Assembly: GCA_016858145.1 (NCBI GenBank)
Contig: JAEHOE010000015.1
Coordinates: 186,001 to 250,000 of the forward strand
Origin: Edaphochlamys debaryana
Taxonomy: Eukaryota > Chlorophyta > Chlorophyceae > Chlamydomonadales
Length of the DNA stretch: 64,000 bases
Direction: 5' to 3'
Each line of letters opens with the position of its first letter. Within the stretch, counting starts at the first letter, position 1. The notes beneath the pieces are model-generated. The model did no database searches. It was not told where the DNA came from and worked only from the letters and a program-made list of their open reading frames with translations. This document shows positions 24,401 through 35,267 of this stretch, one piece after another. Made by a program: the position numbers and the translations under genes.

Positions 24401-27213
24401 AATGAGCAGGGCACAGGCGGGAGAGAGCTGATGGCAGGCTGAGGCAAACGTAGAGCTGAACTTGTGATGCAGAGGCACGTTCCACACCAGATACCGCACG
24501 TCTTGAAGGGCACTTCCACACCGGACCCGCTTGTCCTCCCCCTATGATTGCTTTGGAAGCTGAGCCCCGGGGCTCATCAGCTCTTCTCCTGCCTTTGAGC
24601 AGCCGCCCTTGTCACCTGAAGGCCGTACAGCCACCCGTTCCGCATGTAGAGGCGGAGCCCCGTAAGCTGAACCTCCGGAGACGGTGGCTTGTCCGTGAAA
24701 TTGTAGCTACCAAAAGAGCTTCCGAGGTTGACGGTATTGCCAAAGGGCCCCCTGGTCGCCTCAACGGGCGGTGACGGGGTGGGGCCCGGAGGCCGGGGTG
24801 GTGGCGTGGGCGGCAGGGGCGGCGGCGAAGGCGGGAAGGCATCCCACACAAAGGTCAGTTGCTCGAGGAAGGCTCGCGCAATTCCTGGAAGCACGGTGTT
24901 GGGTTGGAAAGAAAGCCGAGCGCTCAAACAAGACAGGTTTGGTATGCAGCATGCCAGCATGTGGCATGGGCGCTTGGGCGGGGCCATGCTTCCGCCCTCA
25001 CCCTTGATGTAGACGAGGCGCGCTGCGTATGGGACGCAGGGTGTTGCTAAGAGCGAGTCCGCTCCATCGCTTCCCAGCACCTGAAGGGGGTTTTCGAGAG
25101 CAGGGCAGCACCTTGGCATACCAACAGGCCCTGTCACATTGTTCTGGGCGCTATGAACGCGGCTGAGATACTATCACCGAAGCGCCAAACCCGCCCACCG
25201 TACCTCAACTTGCCCGTGCTCCTACCTTGCGCCGACCCCAGGACGTCGTGAGCCGAATGCCGTTCACAACGGACCCCAGCCGCACTGCGGCACTCGTGAC
25301 GAACTCGCCGCTTCCGAGCGCAAAACTCTGCCACGCGTTTCCCGTGACAATGCTGCCTCGCAGGGGAGCGAGTGTGCTGCCGTACGTCACCTGTCACAGG
25401 AGTGGGCACACAGGGGTTGCAGCGTAGGCAGGGGGAGAGTCGAGGGTAAGCCGAGGGTAAGCCAGAAGTGCACGCACGACACATGACACAGCGACCGTTG
25501 AAGAGCAGTATCACGGCACCGAGGCACGCAGCGGGAGCACGCAAGCACTCCGGCTCATGCGACCTGGCATGGGCAACAGGACTCACTTGGATCGAGGCTA
25601 ACGGCGTGGTGTCTTGCAACGTCGTGCTCGTGCCGTAGATTGCCGAGATGAGCGTGATGGGGCTGGCGCCGCCGGCAGCGTAGGAGGCGTCGTCAAAGGC
25701 ATAAGCGGACCCGGATGCCCCAGTACCGAAGGGGCCCTGGCTGAGGCTCGAGGAGGCGCAAGGGCTTGGCATCGGCGGCAGGGGAGGCCGCGGAGGGGAA
25801 GGCGGCAGGGGAGGGCGCGGAGGGGAAGGCGGCAGGGGAGGGCGCGGGGGACTGGGGCGGGGCGGTTGGGGGGGCTTGGGCGCGGGGCTGGGCCTCGGGG
25901 GCGGGCGCGGTGGCTTGGGCGGGGGCATTGGAGGGGACGGGGGCTTGGGGGGGCGGGGAGGTACAGGGGGACGGGGCGGGCGAGGCGGGCGGGGCGGGCT
26001 GGGAGGGCGTGGCAGCCGTGGGGGGCTGGGCGGATCAGGGGGCCGGGGCGAGGGTGGCGGGGGCGGGGGCGAAGGCGGTGCCGGCGGTAGGGGAGGTGAC
26101 GGAGGCAAGGGGGGCGGTGCCGCCCACACGAATGTTATCTGCTCCAGGAAGTCACGGGCGATGCCTGTCGGGTTAACAGAGGGCAAGGTACCCGCAAGGT
26201 CAAAGCAATGCTCTGGCTGAAGAGGCATGAGCTGTGCTGAGGGGAGCCGCGGTTGGCGGTTGACGGTTGGCCAGCTGGGCTAATGTGCAGCACAGATCGA
26301 TCCGCACTCACCGCTGATGTACAGCAGGCGGGGGGTGCCGCCCTGACAGGGCGTGGCGGACACCCAGCCTGCGCCATCCAGCCCCAGGACCTGAGGGGAC
26401 TTGCCCCCCGAAGGGGTGAGGCGCAGGCCCTCCACGAACCCCGAGGCGCGGACCTCCACCGCCACCACCGCATCCCGCGAGGACACAGACAGGCTCCTGC
26501 TGAAGGCCCCCGCTGTGCTGCCGCGCCAGGGCGTGTCCTGGGAACCGTAGCGCACCTGGGGGGGCACACGGCAGGGGAGCAAGGAACGGCTAGGTGCTCA
26601 AGGGCAGGGCAGCGCAGCTGATTGACACGTCCGCTTGCTGCTTGGTCTGTGGCGGAGTGTGCCTCGCACACCCCTCGCCCCACCCACCCGAATGCCGGTG
26701 ATGGCGGAGGACGAGTACTCCACGCTAACGATGGTGATTGGGTTGGCGCCTCCGTTGGCAAAGGCGGCGACCTCGCATCGTCAGAGGCGGCGACAGGCCC
26801 CGATGAGCCGTTACCGAAGGGGCCCTGCCGCACACCGGGGGAGGTGCAGGCCGTGGCGAGGCGGCGCCGTGGGCCCTGGGGTTGCTGCCAAGTTGCTGTG
26901 GGGGGGGGCATGGCATGGGTGAGGAAGTTGACACGCGGGCGGGACCCAGCCCGCCAGACGCGCACCACGTCGAGTGGTCTGACCCGCAGGTGGCACCGAC
27001 ACGAGGGGGACCGCTCTTATGATTCAATCGAATGCGCTTTCAGTGATGCTGTGTGTTCGGGAAAGAGCTGTCAGCTGCGGCATGAACGGGTTCGCCGTTG
27101 GTGGCGCTCAGGGAACACCGTCGCTTTATACCTGATACTCCAAGTGCTTCACACAACAATAACCGTGGGTTCCACGCCAAGAAGCAGGCTAAGAGCAGAA
27201 GAAGATTGTTCAT
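21486..27213 (-). CDS. Jacalin-like lectin / M11-like pseudoprotease (left-arm copy)
   Basis: Sixteen minus-strand exons: 27213-27132, 26895-26688, 26555-26312, 26164-25587, 25390-25226, 25080-25002, 24884-24616, 24395-24277, 24195-24012, 23870-23691, 23592-23409, 23328-23129, 22937-22839, 22649-22534, 22275-22233, 22121-21486. They join to about 1120 aa if a 23-nt GT...AG segment in exon 2 (26771-26793) is left out; otherwise the frame breaks there. The signal peptide starts MNNLLLLLACFLAWNPRLLL. Three jacalin-like domains follow, with a proline-rich linker of over 100 residues before the second. The protease domain keeps the M11 layout, but the site reads RELGLTLGLMP: all three zinc histidines are gone (Arg907, Leu911, Pro917). 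The frame stays open to the end. Likely a catalytically dead secreted lectin, or a recent pseudogene if the 23 nt are not removed. The donor after exon 9 is GC. Confidence 0.75.
25750..26135 (-). repeat. Proline-codon minisatellite (PPSPPRPP-type linker), left arm
   Basis: This part of exon 4 is a dense CCN-codon repeat encoding PP-S/R/K-PP units between lectin domains 1 and 2. It resembles the hydroxyproline-rich rods of volvocine matrix proteins. The right-arm counterpart (29035-29400) is longer by one block, so the tract has changed length since duplication. Confidence 0.7.
26762..26794 (-). repeat. 10-bp direct repeat enclosing a 23-nt unit in exon 2 (left arm)
   Basis: On the minus strand GTCGCCGCCT occurs twice, 23 nt apart. 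The 23-nt unit starts GT and ends AG, and dropping it restores the lectin frame (SSGPVAA then FANGGANPIT). The same arrangement is present in the right arm at 28347-28379. Confidence 0.75.
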
Positions 27214-28003
27214 GGCGAAGAACTGTTGACTACGCAAAGTGCACTACACCACCTTACCGCTATCAGCATTCATATGCTTGTGTGAACACTGCTGCAACCT
27301 GCCTCTTCTGCAATGGGTCGAGCCGACAGCGGTTGGCGCATGCATGGGCCGACATGGGCACACTTCCGACGGTGATATGGTTTAGCCTTCTCCTTGCGCA
27401 TCTGCCACCCGTTCAAACGTTTTGGTACGTCACGTTAAGCGCGGCCGCGCCATGCGCAAGCTGTGGCGATGGACTGCACATGTCGCTCGGCCGAGCCAGC
27501 GCTTATGACCTCGTTGACTGCATATGCGCCTCTATGCTATGGCTTCCACGAAGATGCTGTGCATCGGCCGGTCGGCTTACGTGCGTCGCATGGATGAGGG
27601 CCCTTCGTGGTTTAGCTATGTGCAGTGCGCATCACTGGAGGACGAGAGAAATCCATGAATGCGGGCCAACGTGGGCTGGGATGACATGCAATCGCTCGGT
27701 GCTGGTGGGTGCCGGCACGCAAGCGCCCAATAACCCGCTCCCTTGGATCCTCTCCCTTCGACACGGTCAGCGGGCACGCCCAAAACCCAGTCCCGCGTAC
27801 TTAGCCATCGTCTCGTCAATGGCCCATTTTATGCAAGAGGCGACCTGCCGCAGCCCGTCGCGGCCTCATTGGCCTGCTGAGGTGGTTGGGTTACGCGCGG
27901 GAATGCATCTTGCGTGGGGGCATACACTACAAAAATACATCGCATCAGGACAGGTCTTAGCAATGCTATACCAACCAAGGGAGCGACTTGCGGCGATGGG
28001 AGC
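27214..28003. promoter_or_regulatory. Spacer of the palindrome: shared promoter region of the two divergent lectin-pseudoprotease genes
   Basis: The two arm genes start here head to head, with ATGs at 27213 (minus) and 28004 (plus), leaving 790 bp between them. No convincing third gene is seen; the long + strand frame through 26622-28037 crosses the first exon of the minus gene and has no domain. Inference: divergent promoters lie here. The spacer is not itself palindromic, so the two promoters may differ. Confidence 0.4.
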
Positions 28004-31000
28004 ATGTTTGCGCTGCGCGTGCTTGTTACCGCGCTAGTTGCGAGCGGCGCCGTATGCTCTGGGATACCAAGCTCAGGTGAGTACATATGAAAAGGCTACG
28101 CCCGCGTTCGGCCGTGAGCGAAACCATTAGCTCTGCACAGCTGCAGCTGCTGCAAGGCAAAACACCTGATACTCCGCCAAGGCTAAGGCTTGAAGAACCG
28201 ACAATATGCGTGTGACCTCTTCGAACTTCCCCTTCGGACCTCACTCAGGACCACACCATGGCAGCAGTTCTCGGCGCCGCCTCGCCACGGCCTGCACCTC
28301 CCCCGGTGTGCGACAGAGCCCCTTCGGTAACGGCTCATCGGGGCCTGTCGCCGCCTCTGACGATGCGAGGTCGCCGCCTTTGCCAACGGAGGCGCCAACC
28401 CAATCACCATCGTTAGCGTGGAGTACTCGTCCTCCGCCATCACCGGCATTCGGGTGGGTGGGGCGAGGGGTGTGCGAGGCACACTCCGCCGCAGACCAAG
28501 CAGCAAGCGGACGTGTCAATCAGCTGCGCTGCCCTGCCCTTGAGCACCTAGCCGTTCCTTGCTCCCCTGCCGTGTGCCCCCCCAGGTGCGCTACGGTTCC
28601 CAGGACACGCCCTGGCGCGGCAGCACAGCGGGGGCCTTCAGCAGGAGCCTGTCTGTGTCCTCGCGGGATGCGGTGGTGGCGGTGGAGGTCCGCGCCTCGG
28701 GGTTCGTGGAGGGCCTGCGCCTCACCCCTTCGGGGGGCAAGTCCCCTCAGGTCCTGGGGCTGGATGGCGCAGGCTGGGTGTCCGCCACGCCCTGTCAGGG
28801 CGGCACCCCCCGCCTGCTGTACATCAGCGGTGAGTGCGGATCGATCTGTGCTGCACATTAGCCCAGCTGGCCAACCGTCAACCGCCAACCGCGGCTCCCC
28901 TCAGCACAGCTCATGCCTCTTCAGCCAGAGCATTGCTTTGACCTTGCGGGTACCTTGCCCTCTGTTAACCCGACAGGCATCGCCCGTGACTTCCTGGAGC
29001 AGATAACATTCGTGTGGGCGGCACCACTGCCCCTGCCTCCGTCACCTCCCCTACCGCCGGTACCGCCCTCGCCGCCGCCGCCGCCACCCTCGCCCCGCCC
29101 TCCCAACCCGCCCAGCCCCACAAGACCGCCACGCCCTCCCAGCCCGCCCCGCCCGCCTCGCCCTCCCAGTCCCCCGGTGCCGCCCCGCCCGCCCACGCGC
29201 CCGTTACCTACCCTGCCCCCACCCAAGCCCCCGTCCCCTCCAATGCCCCCGCCCAAGCCACCGCGCCCGCCCCCGCGCCCACGCCCCGCGCCCAAGCCCC
29301 CCCAACCGCCCCGCCCCAGTCCCCCGCGCCGTCCCCTGCCGCCTTCCCCTCCGCGCCCTCCCCTGCCGCCTCCCCCTCCGCGGCCTCCCCTGCCGCCGAT
29401 GCCAAGCCCTTGCGCCTCCTCGAGCCTCAGCCAGGGCCCCTTCGGTACTGGGGCATCTGGGTCCGCTTACGCCTTTGACGACACCTCCTACGCTGCCGGC
29501 GGCGCCAGCCCCATCACGCTCATCTCGGCAATCTACGGCACGAGCACGACGTTGCAAGACACCACGCCGTTAGCCTCGATCCAAGTGAGTCCTGTTGCCC
29601 ATGCCAGGTCGCATGAGCCGGAGTGCTTGCGTGCTCCCGCTGCGTGCCTCGGTGCCGTGATACTGCTCTTCAACGGTCGCTGTGTCATGTGTCGTGCATG
29701 CACTTCTGGCTTACCCTCGGCTTACCCTCGACTCTCCCCCTGCCTACGCTGCAACCCCTGTGTGCCCACTCCTGTGACAGGTGACGTACGGCAGCACACT
29801 CGCTCCCCTGCGAGGCAGCGTTGTCGGGGGAAACGCGTGGCAGAGTTTTGCGCTCGGAAGCGGCGAGTTCGTCACGAGTGCCGCAGTGCGGCTGGGGTCC
29901 GTTGTAAACGGCATTCGGCTAACGACGTCCTGGGGTCGGCGCAAGGTGAGGGCGCGAGAAAGTTGAGGTACGGTGGGCGGGTGTGGCTCTCGTATCTCAG
30001 CCGCGTTTTTAGCGCCCACAACACTGTGACAGGGCCTGTTGCCATGCCAAAGGTACTGCTGTCGAAAACCCCCTTCAGGTGCTGGGAAGCGATGGAGCGG
30101 ACTGGCTCTTGGCAACACCCTGCGTCCCATACGCAGCGCGCCTCGTCTACATCAAGGGTGAGGGCGGAAGCATGGCCCCGCCGAAGCGCCCATGCCACAT
30201 GCTGGCATGCTGCATACCAAACCTGTCTTGTTTGAGCGCTCGGCTTTCTGTCCATCCCGGCACCGTGTTTCCAGGCATTGCGCGGGCCTTCCTCGAGCAG
30301 CTGACCTTTGTGTGGGATGCCTTCCCGCCTTCGCCGCCGCCCCTGCCGCCCACGCCGCCACCCCGGCCTCCGGGCCCCACCCCGCCACCGCCCGTTGAGG
30401 TGACGAAGGTAATCTTCGGCGACACTTATGGTGGTGAAGGAGCATTTGGCAATTACAGTTTCACGGAAAAGCCACCGTCTCCGGAGGTTCAGCTCACGGG
30501 GCTCCGCCTCTACATGCGGAACGGGTGGCTGTACGGCGTTCAGGTGACAAGGGCGGCTGCCCCAAGGCAGGGAACGGGTGGAAGGGCCCAATAAAACCGT
30601 CATGGGGGGAGGAACAAGCGGGTAGTCAGCTCTATCTATGCCTCAGCCTGCTTTTGACTCGCTCCCGCCAGAACCTTCTCCCGCCCAACACTCAAGGGGC
30701 TTACTCATGTGGAGGGCGGCAAGTTCGTTATCTGTGACCAAGCTTACCAGTGATCCCTCGCACCCTCGGGCCCTGCTCCTTCCCCAGGTTGCCTTCGGGG
30801 GCGTGTGGGGCCCCATGCGTGGCGGCAGCAATGGCACCCTGGCCTTTGAGCTCAACCAGACGGCGGGGGAGGCGCTGACGGGAGCCCTGGTGATCGCTGT
30901 CAGTGGGTGCGTGTAGCGAAGGAGGGTGGACTGGGCAGAATGGGGAGCAAGGCCACATGGCCCATGCACATGGCCCGGATGACTCAGAAGAACCCAGATG

Positions 31001-33751
31001 AGGGAACATCGTTCTCCCCTCGCTCCCGTCTAAGCAGGTTCGTGTACCGGATGATTCTGCACACAAGCGCCGGGCGCATTGTGCACGTAGGGAGCAACAC
31101 GTCGGCCCCACATTATGTGGCCTCGCCTTGCCCTATGGGGGCGTATCAGCTGGTCGCGATCAGCGGGTGGCTCGTCAATCCTGGCGCTACGATGCCGCCC
31201 TACATTGCCCAGGCAAGGAGGCAAGGGTGGCTAGGGGCGGGGCTGTGGGTGGGGTCCTCACGCCGCTCCCCTGCCGGCTGGACACCGCACGCCCTCGCAG
31301 GTCCTGCTTCCATACCCTGCTCTCACCGTCCCGTCCTCTCGTCTGCCCCACAGCTGTCTCTCACGTGGCGGCTCGTGCCCAGCACGGGGCCCTCAATGAT
31401 TGCGGCGGCCCGGAGCGAGGTTGAGGGGGCGGGCTGGCAGTGCCCGTTCGGCCTTGCCTCTGTCATCCGCAAGGGCCCCCTCACAGGAGCTCCTGAGTGC
31501 CTAGCAGCAGCGGGTCAGACCGCTTGCATCCAGGTGCGCGACATACATGATGATTCGCCCTAAACCAGCTTCAACCCACGGCGCAACACAACAACAACAA
31601 CAACGTCCTCCTCAACGCCTGCGTTCGCCCTTCATGCTTTGCCCCCCCCCCCCCGAAGGGCGAGTGCCGTGCCCTTCAGCTGTGCGCCGCTGTGGGCTCG
31701 GGCCCGGCCCTGCAGCTGCCCGGACAGCAGCTGCCGGGGCAGGTCTTCGGCCGTGTGGGCTGCGAAGGAGCCGCATCACCCGCCAACTCGAGCGACTATC
31801 GGCTTCCGTCGCAGTGGTGCCCACGCGCGGCAGGGCTGCTCGGTGGGTCGAGGGCTGGTTAGGCTCTCCTCTACGTGCCCTCGTCATCCACCGCCAGCCC
31901 CACCCCCTCTCTCCGTAGCAGGGCTGCCGCCAGCACCCTCGGCCCCGCTGCCTATTCGCGTCATTGCCCTCATCCTGGACCTGTGCGGCTGGGGCCCGGC
32001 AATGCCGGTGTCTGACGTGGAGCAGTCGTTCTACAATGACTCATACGGCCTGCAGTCGTACTGGGGCGCCGCCAGTTGGGGGCAGGCCGTGTTCAACCGC
32101 AGCACATCGATCATCAAGAATGTGAGCAGCTTTGTCGGTGAGGCATGTTGCTTTAGGCCTATACCGATAGCTGGCGGCAGGACTTCCCGTGCGCACGCCA
32201 GAGGCACGCGTGGAAGGCGGGGCCTCATGTACCCTATGCAATCCCGTTTTCCGCCCAACCCCGCCCAACCCCACCTGCACCCATCCAGATCCGGCTGCCG
32301 TGCACCCCCGCTGACACAAACACCTGCAACTACCGGGGGTGGATCGACTCGATCACAAGGAACGCGACCGCTCTCGGTGTTCCCGAGGTGCGCTACTAGC
32401 TGTCAGTACCCACGCGCTTCAAGCCTGTCCGCGGTTGTGCACCCGTGCCCCTCGTGCGTGTGCTGGGGCGTAGAAATGCTGCAGGTGCCGGAGGAACATC
32501 GCCAGATGCTGCAAGCAACTGCTTGCTCCCTTCCTTCCGCCCCTTTGAGTCACGTGCCCTTTCATGTCCCGGCCCCCACCCAACAGGTGCTTTCCAGCGT
32601 CTGGGCCAAGGTCCTAATTTGGCCTCGACCTGCCCCGTGCAGTTGGTTGTCATTAACGAGCCCCAGCGACGGGATCGTCTGGCTGTCAGCGGATGCCGTC
32701 AGGTGGGCCAGATTCGGTATGGGTGGATTGGTTGAGGCAGGGGCAAGCGATCCGCAGGGAACCATTGCAGAGGTGGACCCGTTCGGGCGGGGGTGACCCT
32801 GGGGCGCATCCCTGGTGTTCTTTGATTACGCCCCCAGGCGGGCTCCCCACCAACGGCAATGCCGCTGGATGGAGGGCTCAGCCTCAGCTCGCCCTACATG
32901 CCATAAAGCTTACACCGCGCTCATGCACTGCCTGAGATCCCGCCCTCTTTCCCCTCTGCAGCCCTACACAAGGTCGTAACCTCGTGTTCCTCAAGCGCGA
33001 GCTGGTGAGCTCGGTCTCCCTTATGCTCACCCCCATGCCCACAGCATCTCGCACCCTGTAAAGAAGCCTCATTCACATCTCTCTCGATTGCCCTGCTCAC
33101 GCTAACCTCGTGCAGGGAATGACCTTGGGGTTGACGCCCAGCGGTCGGGGGGACCCGACCAAGCCCAGCCAGAGCCCAGACGCGTCCGACCCGCTCCAGT
33201 ACCAGCTGGCGTGCCAGCACTGCCTCTACATTGCCCCGCACCTCCTTCAGCTGGGCTGGGCCACGCCCCTCGCCAGCCTCGCCTCCGCAGACATCCCGCC
33301 CGGCGTGGCCACCGGCCCCATCACGCTGCCGGCGCTTGCGGCTCGGAAGATCAGTCCGGTGGTGGTCTATCCCGACTGGTTGGATCTGTACGGGGCCGTA
33401 CCGATGAGTGAGGCCAACCCCCCGAACCCCATGCCAGTGGCACCGTACAATGCCTCAGCGCTGGTGCTCAGCTACCGGCTGCGGATGGGACAAGATGAAG
33501 ATATCTCTGATGAGGTCAATGCTGCCGTGAGCGTGCATCGGGCGTCCCTCCTCCTAGGTGCTGTTCTGGACGGGAGGAGGCGTGTGGGCGGGTCCCCCTG
33601 GCTTGAGGCGGTGGTGTCCAAGGGCATACTAGCCGTGTTGCCGACTGCGAGGCTGGTGGTGAGCGTGGCAGCCCCCGGAGCTGATCCCACAGTTGCCGTG
33701 GTGCGGCTGTGCCGCTTCCTAGTGTCGCAGGCGGAGTGCGTAATGACGTAA
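28004..33751 (+). CDS. Jacalin-like lectin / M11-like pseudoprotease (right-arm copy)
   Basis: Sixteen exons: 28004-28076, 28249-28453, 28586-28829, 28977-29584, 29781-29945, 30079-30157, 30275-30543, 30788-30906, 31038-31212, 31354-31533, 31659-31842, 31922-32121, 32289-32387, 32587-32702, 32962-33004, 33116-33751. They give about 1123 aa if the 23-nt GT...AG unit at 28347-28369 is omitted; otherwise exon 2 shifts frame. The signal peptide (MFALRVLVTALVASGAVC) is unrelated to that of the left-arm twin, whereas from RRRLATACT on the two are nearly identical. Three jacalin-like domains and a long proline-rich linker (29035-29400) precede the M11-like region. The zinc site is RELGMTLGLTP, with Arg910, Met914 and Pro920 where active paralogues have His; the Glu remains. 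The later landmark CLYIAPHLLQLGW is kept. Lectin domain 1 has its second and third exons fused, without the intron seen in copies 1 and 2. The donor after exon 9 is GC. Confidence 0.75.
28347..28379 (+). repeat. 10-bp direct repeat enclosing a 23-nt unit in exon 2 (right arm)
   Basis: GTCGCCGCCT at 28347-28356 recurs at 28370-28379. The 23-nt unit begins GT and ends AG and breaks the lectin-domain frame unless removed. Presence in both arms shows it predates the inverted duplication or was copied by gene conversion. Confidence 0.75.
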
Positions 33752-35267
33752 GGTGTGGGGCTTGTGACCATCTAGTGGATATGAACTGGACTGGACTGGA
33801 TAGGTGGGCTTGTACCTTCGGTGTTTGGGGATGCACCGGCTGATTGGTAAGCCCTACACAATGCGAAGAGATCTGGGCTGAGCAGGCAGGCAGGGTCAAT
33901 GCATGCGTAGCCTTGTGCGTGTGGACGGACCAACAGACTAACTACGCTCGAGGGGGGTGGGGGCGGAATGCGTGATGGGCTGACGGACGATTTGTATCGT
34001 GACCATGGGCTGAGGCAAGACACACGTTGCATCTTAAGCGGCTCTTGCAAGGGACGATTGATGCAAACGGCAGGTGGCGAGGGAAGGGGAAACGAGGCAA
34101 CGCGAAAAACAGGCCAGCAGAGTGCAGACCCAGGTTCCTTTCCGAACAATCGGGCAGGTGGTGAGGGACCTGCCTCACCAGACCCAGGTGAAAGCACAAG
34201 AGCAAACATTACATGTATGCTCTGCGAGCTGAGCCGACAGAGCACCCAACGGCGCCATCGGGAGGCGGCCCCCGTGTAGCCTGCTGGGGCTTTCCGCAAG
34301 CTGTCAGCACCGGAGGAAGAGGACTGAGCCTCATGTACCCTCCGTCCAAACAACTTGCGCATCACCGGCAAGGTCTCGCCCTAGCTCTCGTCAAGGGGAG
34401 CACGCTTCCCTCCATCTCCAACTCGAACTCCAACGAAGAGGACCCCGGGAGGACCGCTTGGCAAGGTCTCGCCCGAGCTAATCATCAGGTGGGAATACGG
34501 TACTCTCCCCTGGCGCCCATCTGTGCACATCACAAGATGGAACGAAGAGGAATTCTAGGGGACCGTCTGCCTTGTACTTGTCCACTGTCCTCACTAAGGA
34601 GCACGGCGGGCCCCATAAGCCCTCACCGAGTCAGCGCATGCACTAGCACCCGCACATGCATGTGACCTCACTCCACCTCACATACACCTAGCTATGATAG
34701 GAGCATCTGGGCAAGGCCAGCTTGCCATGTCTGTACTGCAGATGCGCCCATGGGAAACATATGTACTTGCGGTATTCAATCCATGCCACAACGTAGCAAG
34801 GCCTGGTGAACTCGAGGCAACACATTGAACACTTGTATGAGCCTAAGTGGAAGCCCAAGTTACTTGGGCATAGCATCTTCTTAACCGCCAGAAACAATCG
34901 TGCAGGACCTGGATCAGGTCAGCGCAGTATGTACGAAGGGCAGATGCGCTAGCGGAAATGGCGTGGCTACGTCAGTCCACAAGGCCCATGAGTGTTGGAA
35001 TACCAATCCATATGACATGGGGCTTTGTGTAAATGGTTTAGCACAAAAGAATCAAGCACAATCAACGCACATCTTGAAGAAATGCTTTGGAACAATACCA
35101 CACGCGTTCACTACTTCAAATCATTCAGGTTGCTCTCAGCAAGCAACAGCGTGTCACAACCCTGCATGTGCGGGCGCGGAGGTGCCAAGCCCGGCACCGC
35201 CTCCCTCAGCCTGAGAGCTGCCTGGGAAACCGCATCGTCCTCCATTTCCTCCCCTCCTCCGGCCCGC
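33752..35267. other. Convergent intergenic region of the right arm
   Basis: Mirror of 20090-21485, about 1.5 kb, clearly more diverged than the flanking exons. No gene is recognised; it should contain the two 3' UTRs. Confidence 0.4.

Larger units (their letters stand above)
15295..26868. repeat. Left arm of a large inverted duplication
   Basis: Read on the minus strand, the right part of the window (about 28262-40038) repeats this stretch in order: the GYWK-protein gene, the intergenic region and the inactive lectin-protease gene. Exons correspond one to one and most have identical lengths. Coding exons are nearly identical, while the intergenic part (20090-21485 versus 33752-35267) is visibly more diverged, with indels. 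The outer edge is near GTCTTCCTGGCAACTGC; the inner edge is in exon 2 of the lectin-protease gene, just upstream of the codons for RRRLATACTSPG. Confidence 0.9.

Noticed and set aside
25614..26220. Glycine-rich + strand frames opposite the proline-rich linker
   Set aside because: They are the complement of proline codons; no independent evidence of a glycine-rich protein.
26622..28037. 471-codon + strand frame across the palindrome spacer
   Set aside because: It runs antisense through the first exons of the left lectin gene and into the right gene's first exon, has no domain or signal peptide, and no splice support.
31586..31607. CAACAACAACAA run in intron 10 of the right lectin gene
   Set aside because: Short simple repeat, absent from the left arm and without functional context; ordinary microsatellite.
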